DNA of 64,000 bases from Dissulfurispira thermophila (lineage in GTDB: Bacteria; Nitrospirota; Thermodesulfovibrionia; Thermodesulfovibrionales; Dissulfurispiraceae). Position numbers and translations under genes: made by a program. The stretch lies in NCBI RefSeq assembly GCF_014701235.1, contig NZ_AP022873.1, positions 1,178,001-1,242,000 of the forward strand. Direction: 5' to 3'. Positions 36,351 to 45,364 of this stretch are shown here, one piece after another; position 1 is the stretch's first letter, and each line of letters starts with the position of its first letter. Under the pieces are notes generated by a model. That model had not been told where the DNA came from. It searched no databases and saw only the letters and a list, made by a program, of their open reading frames with translations.

Positions 36351-38506
36351 ATTTTAATTACCTGTCCCTTTGACAAAGATTCATTAATTTTAAAAACGCA
36401 TAAGGTTGAATAATATATTTCCTCATATTGAATTTTGGGAGTATCTTTGCCCGTTATCACATCTATAAAATGTTTGAGTTCTTCCTTATAGCCCATTTCC
36501 TGATTAAGCGTTTTAAACTTTTTAGTCTTTCCGCCAAGCCAGTAATAGGAATTTTTGAAGTCCTCGATAACGAAAGTCTTACCTTCACAGTAAACTTCAA
36601 CCCTTTCTCTTGAAAATGCTTTATCACCTAATGCTGAATAAAATATATTTCCAATTGAGCCATCTTTGAATTTAATCACTATTGATACATTGTCATTATT
36701 AACAACTGTTCTATTGTTTCCTGAAACCCTCTCCGCATATGCCTGAACTGGAATACTCTCCGTTAAATAAATCATAAAATCAACAAAATGGCAGACCTCA
36801 CCAATTATTCTCCCCCCCCCTTCTCCCTCTGAATGAACCCAGTGCTCAGGAGGAATATAACCAGCATTCACTCTATAATTGAGCATGATTGGGTCTTTTC
36901 TTTTTGATAAATATTCAAAAATTTTTTCTCCATGTGGTGAAAATCTTCTGTTATAGCCCACCATTAAAAATGGGTTATTTGACGAGTTTTTATAAACTCT
37001 GGTTATATTTTCTAACTCCTCCTCATTTATGCATAAAGGCTTTTCAACAAAAATATTCTTTCCTGATTGTAAAGCTTCAATAACCATTTTCGCATGCAGA
37101 CTATGTGGTGTAAGGATTATCACTGAATTTATTTCTTCATTTTTCAAAATGGTTTTATAATCTGTTGTGCAGTTTTCAAAACCATATTTTTTTGCTGTAT
37201 GATAAACATTCGCTCCTGATGATGTGCAAAGAGTATGTAACTTTATACCATCAATTTTTGCCAAAGCAGGAATAAGCAAAGCCTTACCAAATAAGCCTGC
37301 TCCAATCACACCAATTGATACTTTGTCTGAAGCTTTAACTCTTTGTGTTAGTGCTTTAAATTTTTCCGCTTTAATATCTCTTTCATCAGGATAATTTATT
37401 ACAACGCCAATATAGGGTCCTCCTCTGTCAGCAAGAATGTCCTTATAGATTTGTAATGCCTGATTTATTGGAATCCTGTGGGTAATCAATGCCTCAGTTA
37501 ATACTCTTTTTTCTGAAAGTAACCTTAAAAACTCCTCTAAATTTCGGTTTTCCGTCCATCTGACAAATCCAATGGGATAATCAATTCCTTTATTTTCATA
37601 AATAGGATCAAGACTACCAGGGCCTGCTGCTTTTGATACAATAATTTCTACCTCTTTATGCCACATTTCATTTCTATTAGGATGAATATCAGCAACACCT
37701 ACAACAACTATCCTGCCAGCGTAACGGGAAATTTCCACAGCAAGATGAACTAACTCATCGCTTTTTGTTGCAGCAGTGATAATAACGGCATCAGCACCAT
37801 AACCACTGGTATATCTTTCTACTAAGTTTTTGAATTCCTCCACATTGGTTGTTGCATTATCTGCCCCCAACTTTTTAGCTAAATCAACTTTGGATGTATC
37901 AATATCAAACCCTATGACAGTAGATCCATAAGCCTTTAAAATTTGAACAGTCAAAAGCCCCAGCAGTCCAAGCCCTAATACAGCTACTTTTTCCCCAAAA
38001 GAGAGTTTTGCACAACGAATTCCATGCATGGCAATAATTCCAAGCATTCCAAAAGATGCTTCTTCAAAACTAACATTATCAGGTATTTTACAGCATAGAT
38101 TTTCTGGCACAGTAATATATTCAGCATGAGAAGCATATCCAGCCCCAATACACGCAATTCTATCACCAACAGAAAATTTATGAACATTCCTGCCAGTTTC
38201 TATTACGACCCCGGCTGAACTATATCCAAGAGGCGTTGGATTGTCTAATCTACCCAAGGCTTCTTGAAAGGTTTTTAAAAATCCTTCCTTTTTTGCTTTA
38301 TCAAGAAAGCGTTTTACAAGGTCAGGACGAGCCTTTGCTTTCCCTAAAAGAGATTTTTTACCCAGATCAATAATAGACCGCTCAGTTCCAACACTGACAA
38401 GAGAAGCATAATTCTTAACAAGAACAGTATTTGAAGATACATTTGGCACAGGAACATCAGCTATTTCTAATTCACCTGTGCGATAGTTTTGGATTAGTTG
38501 CTTCAT
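36347..38506 (-). CDS. Bi-domain oxidoreductase: zinc-ADH-like plus Gfo/Idh/MocA (719 aa)
   Basis: Fusion of a medium-chain dehydrogenase-like domain (about 1-360; NAD loop VAVLGLGLLGLLTVQIL) with a Gfo/Idh/MocA sugar dehydrogenase domain (about 375-719; IGVIGAGLFGKALLIPALAK and the EKPLCINEEE signature). Such fusions are recurrent in surface-polysaccharide clusters, with unproven reaction; oxidation or reduction of a nucleotide sugar is likely. The coding strand holds a run of nine G (36812-36820) within EGEGGGRIIGEV, in frame here. Confidence 0.9.
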   Translation of the reverse strand: MKQLIQNYRTGELEIADVPVPNVSSNTVLVKNYASLVSVGTERSIIDLGKKSLLGKAKARPDLVKRFLDKAKKEGFLKTFQEALGRLDNPTPLGYSSAGVVIETGRNVHKFSVGDRIACIGAGYASHAEYITVPENLCCKIPDNVSFEEASFGMLGIIAMHGIRCAKLSFGEKVAVLGLGLLGLLTVQILKAYGSTVIGFDIDTSKVDLAKKLGADNATTNVEEFKNLVERYTSGYGADAVIITAATKSDELVHLAVEISRYAGRIVVVGVADIHPNRNEMWHKEVEIIVSKAAGPGSLDPIYENKGIDYPIGFVRWTENRNLEEFLRLLSEKRVLTEALITHRIPINQALQIYKDILADRGGPYIGVVINYPDERDIKAEKFKALTQRVKASDKVSIGVIGAGLFGKALLIPALAKIDGIKLHTLCTSSGANVYHTAKKYGFENCTTDYKTILKNEEINSVIILTPHSLHAKMVIEALQSGKNIFVEKPLCINEEELENITRVYKNSSNNPFLMVGYNRRFSPHGEKIFEYLSKRKDPIMLNYRVNAGYIPPEHWVHSEGEGGGRIIGEVCHFVDFMIYLTESIPVQAYAERVSGNNRTVVNNDNVSIVIKFKDGSIGNIFYSALGDKAFSRERVEVYCEGKTFVIEDFKNSYYWLGGKTKKFKTLNQEMGYKEELKHFIDVITGKDTPKIQYEEIYYSTLCVFKINESLSKGQVIKI
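36812..36820. repeat. Nine-base C/G homopolymer inside the bi-domain gene
   Basis: Nine C on the plus strand, coding GGG in the second domain of the bi-domain oxidoreductase. The frame is open at this length; a change of one base would truncate the protein. Candidate slippage site. Confidence 0.6.
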
Positions 38507-38527
38507 TTTGTATATATACCTTGAGAG

Positions 38528-39979
38528 CTACCTGAGATATTTCATCGCTAATTTTCGTATAAATTTTCTAAATCTAACAACAGCCTTTTTATTTGCAGTC
38601 GGATCTAAAAAAATTAAAATAGGCTTTCTCAATAATAATATTATTTTGAGCAAAAATTTCTCAAATAAGAATGGTATTTTTATTTTTGAAAATAGTAGTC
38701 GTGCATAAAAGAATGACTGCATTAGTTCAAAATGTTTTTTCATTTCTCTGTGAGACATAAAAATCTCTTTCAAAGAGGGAGCTTCCAGATAACTGGATAC
38801 CGATTGAAAATTATCCAATAACAGGCCGTAATCTATACATAATTGGTAAAGCCTACTTCCCGGATATGGATAAAAATAAAAACATCTTCCAAAATTTGGC
38901 TGCAGTTCTAAATTCAATTTAAGGGTATCCCTGGCCATTTCTTTTGTCTCAAAGGGCAATCCAACAATGTTGAAAGAAAAATTTTTGATACCATGTTTTT
39001 TAGTTATATGAAAAGCTTCTTTTATCTTTCTATTGGAATGTTTTCTGTTGAGGATATTATTTCTTAACCACTCATTGCCTGTTTCTACTCCAAAATCGAT
39101 AGACACGCATCCTGCATCCTTAAGTAAGGCAACAACTTCATTGCTGATCGTCTCGACCCTTGCATTGCATAAAAAAGGTAGGCCTATTTTTTTCCTGTAT
39201 GTTTTACAGAACTCTGCCAGCCATTTCTTATTCAGGGTAAATGTATCATCGGCAAAAATAATCTTCTTTGTTCTGGGATATAAGAGCAAATTATTCTTTA
39301 TAACATTTATTGTTCGATCTATCGAAGGGAACCGTACATATTTGTTTTTATTTGGATAAATCTCCTTAAAGACATGATTGCAGCAATAATTACAATTATA
39401 AGGACATCCTCTGGACAACATCATGGGAAAACACTGACCGCTATCTTCAATGATTTTTTGATAGCCGAATAGGGAATAATCAGGAAATGGCAGATTGTCT
39501 ATATCCTGAAGAGGTAGCACCGGATTTTTAATCACATCGTCATTGTTTTTAAAATAAAAACTTGGAGTAGATAAATAGGATTCGTTATTATCCAGCCTGA
39601 GACATAATTCATTAACAGCGATTTCCCCTTCACCTATACATACCCCGTCAATATCTGGAAATTCTTCAAATATTTGCTCTCCGACCAGAGTAGCATGAAC
39701 TCCGCCTGCAATTACCAATTTTGCGTTTATCTTACTTTTTTCAAATAAACGATGGACATACTTTTTTTGATTTGTTGTAAAAGATAGCCCAACAACATCA
39801 GGATCTTCCATTTTTAAAACACTTGGAATATTTTCGAATTCATTTTCGTCCGTCAAATGACTTAAATAAACACTATGACCATTATTCTTTAAACTTCCGA
39901 TAAGATAGGCCAATCCATGATGAAAACTTGGATAATAGCCGGTATGAAGATCAAAATATATAAGACAAATTTTTGCCAT
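38528..39979 (-). CDS. B12-binding radical SAM protein, copy 1 (483 aa)
   Basis: N-terminal cobalamin-binding Rossmann-type domain (VVGLSFTTNQKKYVHRLF and GGVHATLVGEQIFEEFPDIDG) followed by a radical SAM domain with CPYNCNYC near residues 192-199 and IDFGVETGNEWLRN. Class B-type methylase or related enzyme. Together with two similar proteins (47152, 51984) and two SAM methyltransferases it may modify an unusual sugar or lipid of the surface glycan. Lies 21 nt before the bi-domain gene. Substrate unknown. Confidence 0.9.
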   Translation of the reverse strand: MAKICLIYFDLHTGYYPSFHHGLAYLIGSLKNNGHSVYLSHLTDENEFENIPSVLKMEDPDVVGLSFTTNQKKYVHRLFEKSKINAKLVIAGGVHATLVGEQIFEEFPDIDGVCIGEGEIAVNELCLRLDNNESYLSTPSFYFKNNDDVIKNPVLPLQDIDNLPFPDYSLFGYQKIIEDSGQCFPMMLSRGCPYNCNYCCNHVFKEIYPNKNKYVRFPSIDRTINVIKNNLLLYPRTKKIIFADDTFTLNKKWLAEFCKTYRKKIGLPFLCNARVETISNEVVALLKDAGCVSIDFGVETGNEWLRNNILNRKHSNRKIKEAFHITKKHGIKNFSFNIVGLPFETKEMARDTLKLNLELQPNFGRCFYFYPYPGSRLYQLCIDYGLLLDNFQSVSSYLEAPSLKEIFMSHREMKKHFELMQSFFYARLLFSKIKIPFLFEKFLLKIILLLRKPILIFLDPTANKKAVVRFRKFIRKLAMKYLR

Positions 39980-40003
39980 AATTTTCTTACAATATAGATT
40001 ATT

Positions 40004-41134
40004 TCAATTAATCAATTCCAATAATGCATTCCATGTTTTTTGAGCGCTTATGCGCGCATTAAAACCAAGCGAATGTTCATATGCCCTTTCCCCCAGCTTG
40101 TCCAAAAACTCACTATTATCGATATACCGGACGAGCAAATCAGCTAACTCCCTGGGATTATATGGGTCAAAATAAATAGCTGCATCAGATGCAAATTCAG
40201 GCATTGGCATATGATTCGAACAGAATAAAGGTCTGCCTGACGCCATAGCTTCCAGTAGAATGTTCGGACAGTTTTCACATGTGGAAGCGAATATATTTAT
40301 TTTCGCAAACTGGTAGTATGCGGGCAGATCATCGTATTTAACATTACCAAGGCAAATGATATCATCTTTCAGCCCATAGTCTTCGATCCTCTTCATAATT
40401 TTATGAAGATACCGCATAGATGCAGGCCCTATCAGGACAAGCTTTTCATAAGTGCTTCTCATTTCTTTTAAATATTTCCACGCCTCAATAACCTCCAACT
40501 GGTTTTTGTAAACGTCCATATAAGATACATATAAAACATATCCGTATGGCAGCGGTGAACTCCTTCTATTTTCATTTTTGAGAAATTGTTTTCCTATCCC
40601 ATGAGGGATAACAACTGACTTGCCCCTTCGTAACGGAACAAACTTATCTATTATGCCTTTGGCATAGTTTGAGATAAAAATAACAAGATTGGCTTTTTTG
40701 AAAGACCGCGCAAGGAAAAAACGGAGCAGCCAGAGTCTAAAACGCATATATCCAGACGGGTATCGTTTAATTTCATTAGTAGCAAAAGGTAACATATTCC
40801 GGAAGGCAACTGCAATCTTACATTTACTCAGGTTTTTTACTAAAACAATACCTCCGGGGCAATACAAAACGCTAGCATCTAATTCTCGTAATAAATTCGG
40901 CAATCTAAATTTCTCCCATAAAAACCGATGGAATATGCTTTTTGATGGAAATTCAGGTGCCAATATCTCAATTGCAGAATTTTTATAATTATTAAACAAG
41001 TATTCATATTTTTTAGGCGCAATAACAACCACCCTTGTATCCTTATATTCTGTAAAATTGCTCAATAAATTAATAAGATATGTCTGCCCACCTCCTTGTA
41101 GGGCAGACAATGCATTAATTACTATTGTTTTCAT
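40004..41134 (-). CDS. Glycosyltransferase family 4 (about 376 aa)
   Basis: GT-B glycosyltransferase: N-terminal MKTIVINALSALQGGGQTYL, donor-domain YVLYVSYMDVYKNQLEVIEA, KLVLIGPASMRYLHKIM and NCPNILLEAMASGRPLFCSN. The EX7E-type nucleotide-binding region is in the last segment. ATG 41134 overlaps the asnB stop by 20 nt; a start at 41167 would lie deeper in asnB and add residues unlike the family. Acceptor unknown. Confidence 0.9.
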   Translation of the reverse strand: MKTIVINALSALQGGGQTYLINLLSNFTEYKDTRVVVIAPKKYEYLFNNYKNSAIEILAPEFPSKSIFHRFLWEKFRLPNLLRELDASVLYCPGGIVLVKNLSKCKIAVAFRNMLPFATNEIKRYPSGYMRFRLWLLRFFLARSFKKANLVIFISNYAKGIIDKFVPLRRGKSVVIPHGIGKQFLKNENRRSSPLPYGYVLYVSYMDVYKNQLEVIEAWKYLKEMRSTYEKLVLIGPASMRYLHKIMKRIEDYGLKDDIICLGNVKYDDLPAYYQFAKINIFASTCENCPNILLEAMASGRPLFCSNHMPMPEFASDAAIYFDPYNPRELADLLVRYIDNSEFLDKLGERAYEHSLGFNARISAQKTWNALLELIN

Positions 41135-43031
41135 CCGAGCATATACCCATAAACTTATTTTTGACATTGCGATTATTCATAACAAACTCTATAAACATCA
41201 GTACAGCCCATAACAAAGGGTGAGCATTGCGTTCACCGGAAATATGCATCTTAAACAATTCAAGTATTTTCTTTTGATTTAAGGGAATTCGATGAAATAT
41301 AGTATAATCGTTAAAACGTTCCTGTGCCCACTCCTTGCACGGGTCTCTCAACCAGACATCGATTGGAACAACAAAACCATGTTTAGGCCGTTCTATAATT
41401 TTCTTCGGAATATAGCGATACGCCAACTTTCTTAAGAGATATTTATTTTGTTTTTTCCGCAACTTATAAGTCATTGGAAGTTTCATGCTCCATTCTACGA
41501 GATCATGGTCAAGAAGCGGTTCTCTTGATTCTAAAGAGAAGGCCATACTGGCAATATCCACCTTCTGAAGAAAATTGTCTGGAAGAGTATAAAGGCCATC
41601 AAGACGCATCCCTTGTTCGCCTGGCAATAATCCAGCAGGAAATGTTTCGGAAGTCGAAACGAACAAGTCGTAAAATCCCTTAGTGCAATTTAAAACCTCA
41701 GGCAATAAGACACTGTTAAAATCTTTCTCGATACCCCTTAGAAACGCAAATGCCGACGAAATTTGGGGTTGTCTCAATGCCCCTGCAAAAAGCCTGGCTT
41801 TATGCTCCGGGATCAAACCTGAAAGAGAAGCAAGCCACATTCTTACATGTTCTGGCAATTTATAAAACAGGCTGATTTTGTTAATAATTCTATAGTAATG
41901 ATACCCTCCGAATAGTTCGTCTCCTCCGTCACCGCTCAATGAAACAGTAACATGTTGACTGGCAAGTCTGGATAACGCCATTGTAGGGAGCGCAGAACTA
42001 TCAAAAAAGGGTTCGTCATATTCTTTTAAAAAAGCAGGCATAAGATTCAATAAATCATTAACTCTCAATAACTCATAATAATGCTCTGTTCCAAGATGTT
42101 TTGCCACCATATCCGCATATCTGCTTTCGTCATAACTTTTTTCTTCGAAACCGATGGTAAAGGTTTTAATCGGTGTTGTCGAATGTTTAGCCATTATTGC
42201 AACTACAAGTGAACTATCTATGCCTCCAGATAGAAATGCCCCCATCGGTACATCGCTTATCATACGAGATTGCACACATCTCACTATTATTTCATCAAGC
42301 TCATCCAATACAGATTCCTCTTGTCGTTTCACTAATGACATATCAGGCTGTATATCGCAGAAGTCCCAATAACGTTTTATATTCAACCCATTCCCATCGA
42401 GAAACAGGTAATGTGCAGGAGGCAGTTTTTTTATAGTCCTATATATAGAATGCGGAGCGGGAATATATCCGCATTCCATATAAAACCGTAATGCTTGTTC
42501 ATCAATTTCATAAGAAAGTTTCGGATTAATCACAAATAATGCGTTTGGTCGTGATGCAAAGGCAAAACAATCCTGGGAGTAGTGATAATAAAAAGGTTTA
42601 ACCCCCATCCTGTCTCGTGCAGCAAACATAACCTTTTCCTGTCTATCCCAAATAACAAATGCAAACATTCCATGGAACCGATTGATACACGAATGTCCCC
42701 ATTTGGCATAGGCATAAAGAACAACTTCTGTATCAGAGTTGCTCTGCCAGTTATTTTCATCCGGGTCTATCTCGTAACGAAGTTCAAGATAGTTGTATAT
42801 TTCTCCATTATACACAATCACATATCGGCCGTCACGGGATATCATTGGCTGATGAGCAGCCGGGGTAACATCCAATACTGCAAGCCTACGATGCCCAAAT
42901 CCGATTTCCCTCTCTACCCACATGCCAGAATCGTTAGGACCGCGTTTGGCAAGCATATCGGTAGCGCGCCTCAATGCATCAACATTAACCAAACCATTAT
43001 CTCTTTTTAAAATTCCGACAATCCCACACAT
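41115..43031 (-). CDS. asnB: Asparagine synthase (glutamine-hydrolysing) (638 aa)
   Basis: Class II glutamine amidotransferase with catalytic Cys2 (MCGIVGILKRDNG) and a PP-loop synthetase domain (FLSGGIDSSLVVAI near 272; SLSGDGGDELFGGYHYY). Family members in O-antigen clusters, often annotated AsnB or WbpS-like, can amidate uronic acid sugars instead of aspartate, which is plausible here. Length and motifs are normal. ATG 43031 lies 33 nt after the methyltransferase upstream. Confidence 0.93.
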   Translation of the reverse strand: MCGIVGILKRDNGLVNVDALRRATDMLAKRGPNDSGMWVEREIGFGHRRLAVLDVTPAAHQPMISRDGRYVIVYNGEIYNYLELRYEIDPDENNWQSNSDTEVVLYAYAKWGHSCINRFHGMFAFVIWDRQEKVMFAARDRMGVKPFYYHYSQDCFAFASRPNALFVINPKLSYEIDEQALRFYMECGYIPAPHSIYRTIKKLPPAHYLFLDGNGLNIKRYWDFCDIQPDMSLVKRQEESVLDELDEIIVRCVQSRMISDVPMGAFLSGGIDSSLVVAIMAKHSTTPIKTFTIGFEEKSYDESRYADMVAKHLGTEHYYELLRVNDLLNLMPAFLKEYDEPFFDSSALPTMALSRLASQHVTVSLSGDGGDELFGGYHYYRIINKISLFYKLPEHVRMWLASLSGLIPEHKARLFAGALRQPQISSAFAFLRGIEKDFNSVLLPEVLNCTKGFYDLFVSTSETFPAGLLPGEQGMRLDGLYTLPDNFLQKVDIASMAFSLESREPLLDHDLVEWSMKLPMTYKLRKKQNKYLLRKLAYRYIPKKIIERPKHGFVVPIDVWLRDPCKEWAQERFNDYTIFHRIPLNQKKILELFKMHISGERNAHPLLWAVLMFIEFVMNNRNVKNKFMGICSDENNSN

Positions 43032-43064
43032 AGTATTATTTGTATTTATTAGTGTATTTTAAAA

Positions 43065-44012
43065 TCAATTAGGACGGCTTCCTTTTCCCACAACACCATT
43101 GGGTCCGGATCTAACTGAAACATTTACAAAACCTACCTCTCTAAACCATCGTTTAACTGTAAAAATGGACTGTGGATAGTCGTATGCAGGGGCATACATA
43201 TCAAAGGTATCCAAAATTGCCCACTGCTTATTAAGTTCATAGGGCAAGCCAAGGTTTGAATATTCTACAATGGGCATTATCCTGGCTCCTATTCTACCGG
43301 CAACATTCCGTAGAAAAATAGACAAAGGTAGAAGCAACGGGACTACCGATTCAATAACTTTATATAAAAGCTGCTTGCTCATATGTTTAGTTAAAGGCCT
43401 GAGAAAATATTTCCACTGAATAAGAGAAATCAGCCTTTTTTCATATACATCTATAACCAACTCTCCCCCCGGACTAACATATTGAGCTAAACTTTTAAAT
43501 GCTTTTTCAGGATCAGGGGTATGTTGGAGAACTCCTAAACAAACAACCTTGTCAAAAGAATATTTTTTTAAAGGAATATTATAGATGTCAGCTTGAAAAA
43601 GATTTAGGTTAGGAAACTGTTTATTATTTGCCCAATTTGCATCAACCGCAGATGAGTAATCAAATGAAAAAATTTCTGCTTCTGTACCAAGCAAAACTTC
43701 AGTAAAGCGTCCAGCGCCCGATCCTGCTTCTAAAATTTTCTGCCCTAACATTTTTTCTGGCCATTGAGTAACTTCAAATAAACGATTTCTTGAGATTGGA
43801 AGCCCAGTATAACTATCCATCTGTGTTCTTCTATGAATGTTCCATTGATATCCAAAAGAATCAGCATAATTTGATTGCGAAACAAATCTCGGAATGTTAT
43901 TAATCAATGGATACATACTTTTACAATGAGAACATTGTAATTTTGAATCAATCAAAACAAGCTCTTGATGACAGTTTGGGCATTGAAATATTTTAATTGA
44001 TTCAGGTTTCAT
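43065..44012 (-). CDS. Zinc-ribbon class I SAM methyltransferase (315 aa)
   Basis: N-terminal zinc ribbon (CPNCHQELVLID...CSHCKSMYP) then a Rossmann methyltransferase: SAM loop ILEAGSGAGRFTEVLLG, acidic FSFDYSSAVDANW, and post-I VVCLGVLQHTPDPEKAF. Possibly O-methylates a glycan or its precursor. ATG 44012 is clear; it follows the broken polymerase gene by 44 nt. Confidence 0.9.
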   Translation of the reverse strand: MKPESIKIFQCPNCHQELVLIDSKLQCSHCKSMYPLINNIPRFVSQSNYADSFGYQWNIHRRTQMDSYTGLPISRNRLFEVTQWPEKMLGQKILEAGSGAGRFTEVLLGTEAEIFSFDYSSAVDANWANNKQFPNLNLFQADIYNIPLKKYSFDKVVCLGVLQHTPDPEKAFKSLAQYVSPGGELVIDVYEKRLISLIQWKYFLRPLTKHMSKQLLYKVIESVVPLLLPLSIFLRNVAGRIGARIMPIVEYSNLGLPYELNKQWAILDTFDMYAPAYDYPQSIFTVKRWFREVGFVNVSVRSGPNGVVGKGSRPN

Positions 44013-44056
44013 GTACCCTCCAGTTTTGCATATAATTTTGCATAATATTTTTGAAA

Positions 44057-45358
44057 TTATTCATTTTTTAGTGATAATCTGCGAGCAGATGATAAAATAT
44101 GTGAACTTAATGCTATAAGAATTGGCACTATAATCGAAAATTCCAAAATTAATTTTACCAATGTTATTTCAAAATCCCTGAATAAACTTATAGCCATCCA
44201 GCCTGAAATCAAAATATACATCACTTTGGGTAACACAGTATCCTGAGACTTTAAAAAACTTAGAAATGCAGACAATGTAAACAAAAACAACATAGAGCCT
44301 AATATGCCAAAATTGACTATAAGAGAAAAAAACAAATGCAAAGCACCAAAAGGTGAATAAGCCGAATAACCTAAGGAGTCGTAGTCAATAAAATAACTAC
44401 TTTTGTCAGGAAACAAAAATGTTGGCAGAATATTGAGCAATTGACTCACTAAACCAATTGGCAGATTCAAAAGCGGCATTGTATTTTCACTGAGTAGATT
44501 TATAAGAGAAAAACTATTAAATAATGTATCTGATAAAAACCATATCTTTAATAAAAGTTAAATTAATAAAATCACTTGTTTGTGTTTGTAAAAGAGCTCC
44601 AGTTCTTAAAAATGGCATAACTATAGAAAACAGTATCACACAAATGGTAATAAAAACGAAATTTTTTATCTTAACTCGTTTATAATAAACTAATAACATT
44701 ATCAGAAATGAGACAGCCCAAGTCCTTCCTCCCAAGGATGAAAGTAAAACAACAAAAATAAAATATATAACAAAATACCTATTAAAAATCGTGTTCTTAA
44801 ATGTTACTATCCGTCTTTTTTTATTTACATTTATAATAAGTGCTATTGAGAGTAATATATTAGTAGCTGCTGTGAATGATCCCTTCCACAATGGAGTAGC
44901 ACTGATAGAATATCCTGTAAAAAAGAAGTCTTTAAGTGTATATGCAAAAAAGGAAGCTGCTAAAACTCCTAAAACAAAAAATACATTAAGAACAGAACTA
45001 TTCAATTCAAACTCCTTAATTTTAAAAATATTATTATTTTTACCTAAAAAAAACTTCCAATTACAAAAGACATATAACAAAAAAGGCTGATTAATAAATA
45101 TTTTATCAGGACATAATCATTAATTTGATCAAAAATCTGGTAATATTCATTCATAGAAGGTTCATATTCAAATAACCTTATTAGTCCAAATAAAATAGGA
45201 AATATCCAATAGAAAATAAAAGCAGCACTAAAAAGCAAGATATGATCAATTTTTACTCCATCTTTGCTAAAATTATTATTTAGCTTAATACAAAAAATTA
45301 AAGGAATTAAAAGATTAAGCGAGATTAATGCAATTATAATAAGTTGACTAATTTCCAT
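44057..45358 (-). pseudogene. O-antigen polymerase-like membrane protein, two frameshifts
   Basis: Three open pieces belong to one polytopic protein: 45358-45044 (MEISQLIIIALISLNLLIPL to SFVIGSFF), 45051-44517 (LGKNNNIFKIKEFELNSS to FIRYII) and 44514-44057 (LFNSFSLINLLSENTMPLLN to the end). At 45046-45053 the coding strand has eight T where nine join FVIGSFF to LGKNNN. Near 44517 one missing base would join RYI to LFNSFSL. About ten hydrophobic segments and the internal GGRTWAVSF and DYDSLGYSAYSPFG segments suit a Wzy-type polymerase (oligosaccharide repeat-unit polymerase). Either a decayed gene, a slippage-switched gene or a consensus error. Confidence 0.75.
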
Positions 45359-45364
45359 GATTAA

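Noticed and set aside
44517-45080. Separate small membrane genes at 44057, 44517 and 45044
   Set aside because: They join into one polymerase-like protein after single-base corrections and have no ribosome sites of their own.
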